Below are positions 5,710 to 6,378 of a DNA stretch of 6,378 bases, piece by piece. A program made the translations under genes and the position numbers. Source of the stretch: an archaeon (GTDB taxonomy: Archaea > Asgardarchaeota > Hermodarchaeia > Hermodarchaeales > Hermodarchaeaceae); assembly GCA_016550415.1 (NCBI GenBank), contig JABXGU010000100.1, forward strand, positions 1 to 6,378, written 5' to 3'. The notes below the pieces were generated by a model, which worked only from the letters and a program-made list of their open reading frames with translations, was not told the DNA's origin and did no database searches. The number at the start of each line of letters is the position of its first letter. Position 1 is the first letter of the stretch.

Positions 5710-6378
5710 ATGATGGAACGAAGTCTAGCATATGACCGCGCAATTACCATTTTCTCGCCTGAAGGTCGCTTATATCAGGTGGAATATGCCTTAGAGGCTG
5801 TACGTCGAGGAAAAACTGCAATTGGCATAAAAGCCGCTAATGGTGCTGTTATTGGTGTTCACAAGGAAGCAACATCTCCCTTGATGGATCTTGAACAAAT
5901 TCAGAAGATTTACATTGTGGATAAACACATTGGCTGTGCTATTGCAGGGCTTCATGCTGATGCTCGGATTCTCGTTGATTTTGCTCGAGTTCAGAGTCAG
6001 ATTAACCAGATTACCTATGGCGAGCCAATCGATGTTGAGGTTCTAACAAAGAAAGTCTGTGATCTAAAGCAGAATTACACTCAAATTGGTGGTATTCGTC
6101 CCTTTGGTGTTTCCTTGCTTATTGCAGGGGCAGACGAACAAGGTCCACATGTTTTTACTACTGATCCTTCAGGCTCTTATTGGAGCTGGCGGGCTGCTGC
6201 CATTGGCTTCAACTCCGAAGCAGCTCGAGATTATCTAGCTAAAAACTATAAGCCTACCATCAAATTAGAGCCAGGTGCTGTTAAACTCTGCATCGACACC
6301 TTGCGACATGTTGTTGAGGAGAAACTTGACGAGGAAGGAATGGAAGTTTCCATTGTAGACACAGAAACACGAGAATTC
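5710..6378 (+). CDS. psmA: Proteasome subunit alpha, 3' end beyond the window
   Basis: This protein forms the outer heptameric rings of the 20S core particle, which gate substrate entry and dock regulatory ATPases such as PAN; alpha subunits are not themselves proteolytic. The 223 visible residues begin with the alpha-ring signature AYDRAITIFSPEGRLYQVEYA (residues 7-27), including the gate residues Tyr-Asp-Arg. They continue with ALEAVRRGKTAIGIK, HKEATSPLMD (the region holding the lysine used for ATPase docking), KIYIVDKHIGCAIAGLHADAR, IRPFGVSLLIAG and YWSWRAAAIGFNSEAAR. Archaeal alpha subunits are usually about 235-260 residues, so only a short C-terminal tail is missing at the right edge. 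ATG 5710 is followed at once by another ATG (5713), and either could start translation; GGGG at 5699-5702 is a modest ribosome binding site. The gene is divergent from the diphosphoglycerate synthetase-like gene across about 130 bases. Confidence 0.97.
   Translation, partial: MMERSLAYDRAITIFSPEGRLYQVEYALEAVRRGKTAIGIKAANGAVIGVHKEATSPLMDLEQIQKIYIVDKHIGCAIAGLHADARILVDFARVQSQINQITYGEPIDVEVLTKKVCDLKQNYTQIGGIRPFGVSLLIAGADEQGPHVFTTDPSGSYWSWRAAAIGFNSEAARDYLAKNYKPTIKLEPGAVKLCIDTLRHVVEEKLDEEGMEVSIVDTETREF

Overview
This is a compact, ordinary-looking archaeal chromosomal segment carrying five protein-coding genes and one tRNA gene. The archaeal assignment rests on four things: a 20S proteasome alpha subunit, the archaeal-type bifunctional fructose-1,6-bisphosphate aldolase/phosphatase, an archaeal-style arginyl-tRNA synthetase, and a tRNA-Arg gene whose D-loop is interrupted by a short insert of the kind archaeal tRNA introns make. 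Base composition is moderate and codon usage mixed. I cannot name the lineage; an uncultured Asgard or TACK-group archaeon is possible, but that is a guess.

Layout from left to right. Positions 1-196 hold no certain gene, but there is a possible gene fragment at the edge and a hairpin upstream of the first gene. A gamma-class carbonic anhydrase-like protein (197-733, +) follows. Next is a leader with a TATA-like box and nested inverted repeats, then the aldolase/phosphatase (867-1964, +), best started at a GTG with a clean ribosome binding site. A hairpin lies after it. tRNA-Arg(TCG) is on the minus strand (2131-2235), divergent from argS (2383-4254, +). Seven bases after argS ends, a convergent gene begins: the cyclic 2,3-diphosphoglycerate synthetase-like P-loop protein (4262-5578, -). 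A short divergent promoter region separates that gene from psmA (5710 to the right edge, +), which is cut by the window end.

Functionally the window mixes central carbon metabolism with translation and protein turnover. The metabolic genes cover bicarbonate/CO2 handling, the committed step of gluconeogenesis, and an enzyme family acting on 2,3-bisphosphoglycerate in methanogens. The other genes supply arginine charging together with its tRNA, and the proteasome. Only the head-to-head tRNA-Arg/argS pairing looks clearly thematic. There is no mobile element, CRISPR array, defence island or other obviously new system here. The items most worth a second look are the D-loop tRNA intron, the structured leader of the aldolase/phosphatase gene, and an altered guanine-specificity-like motif in the diphosphoglycerate synthetase homologue.
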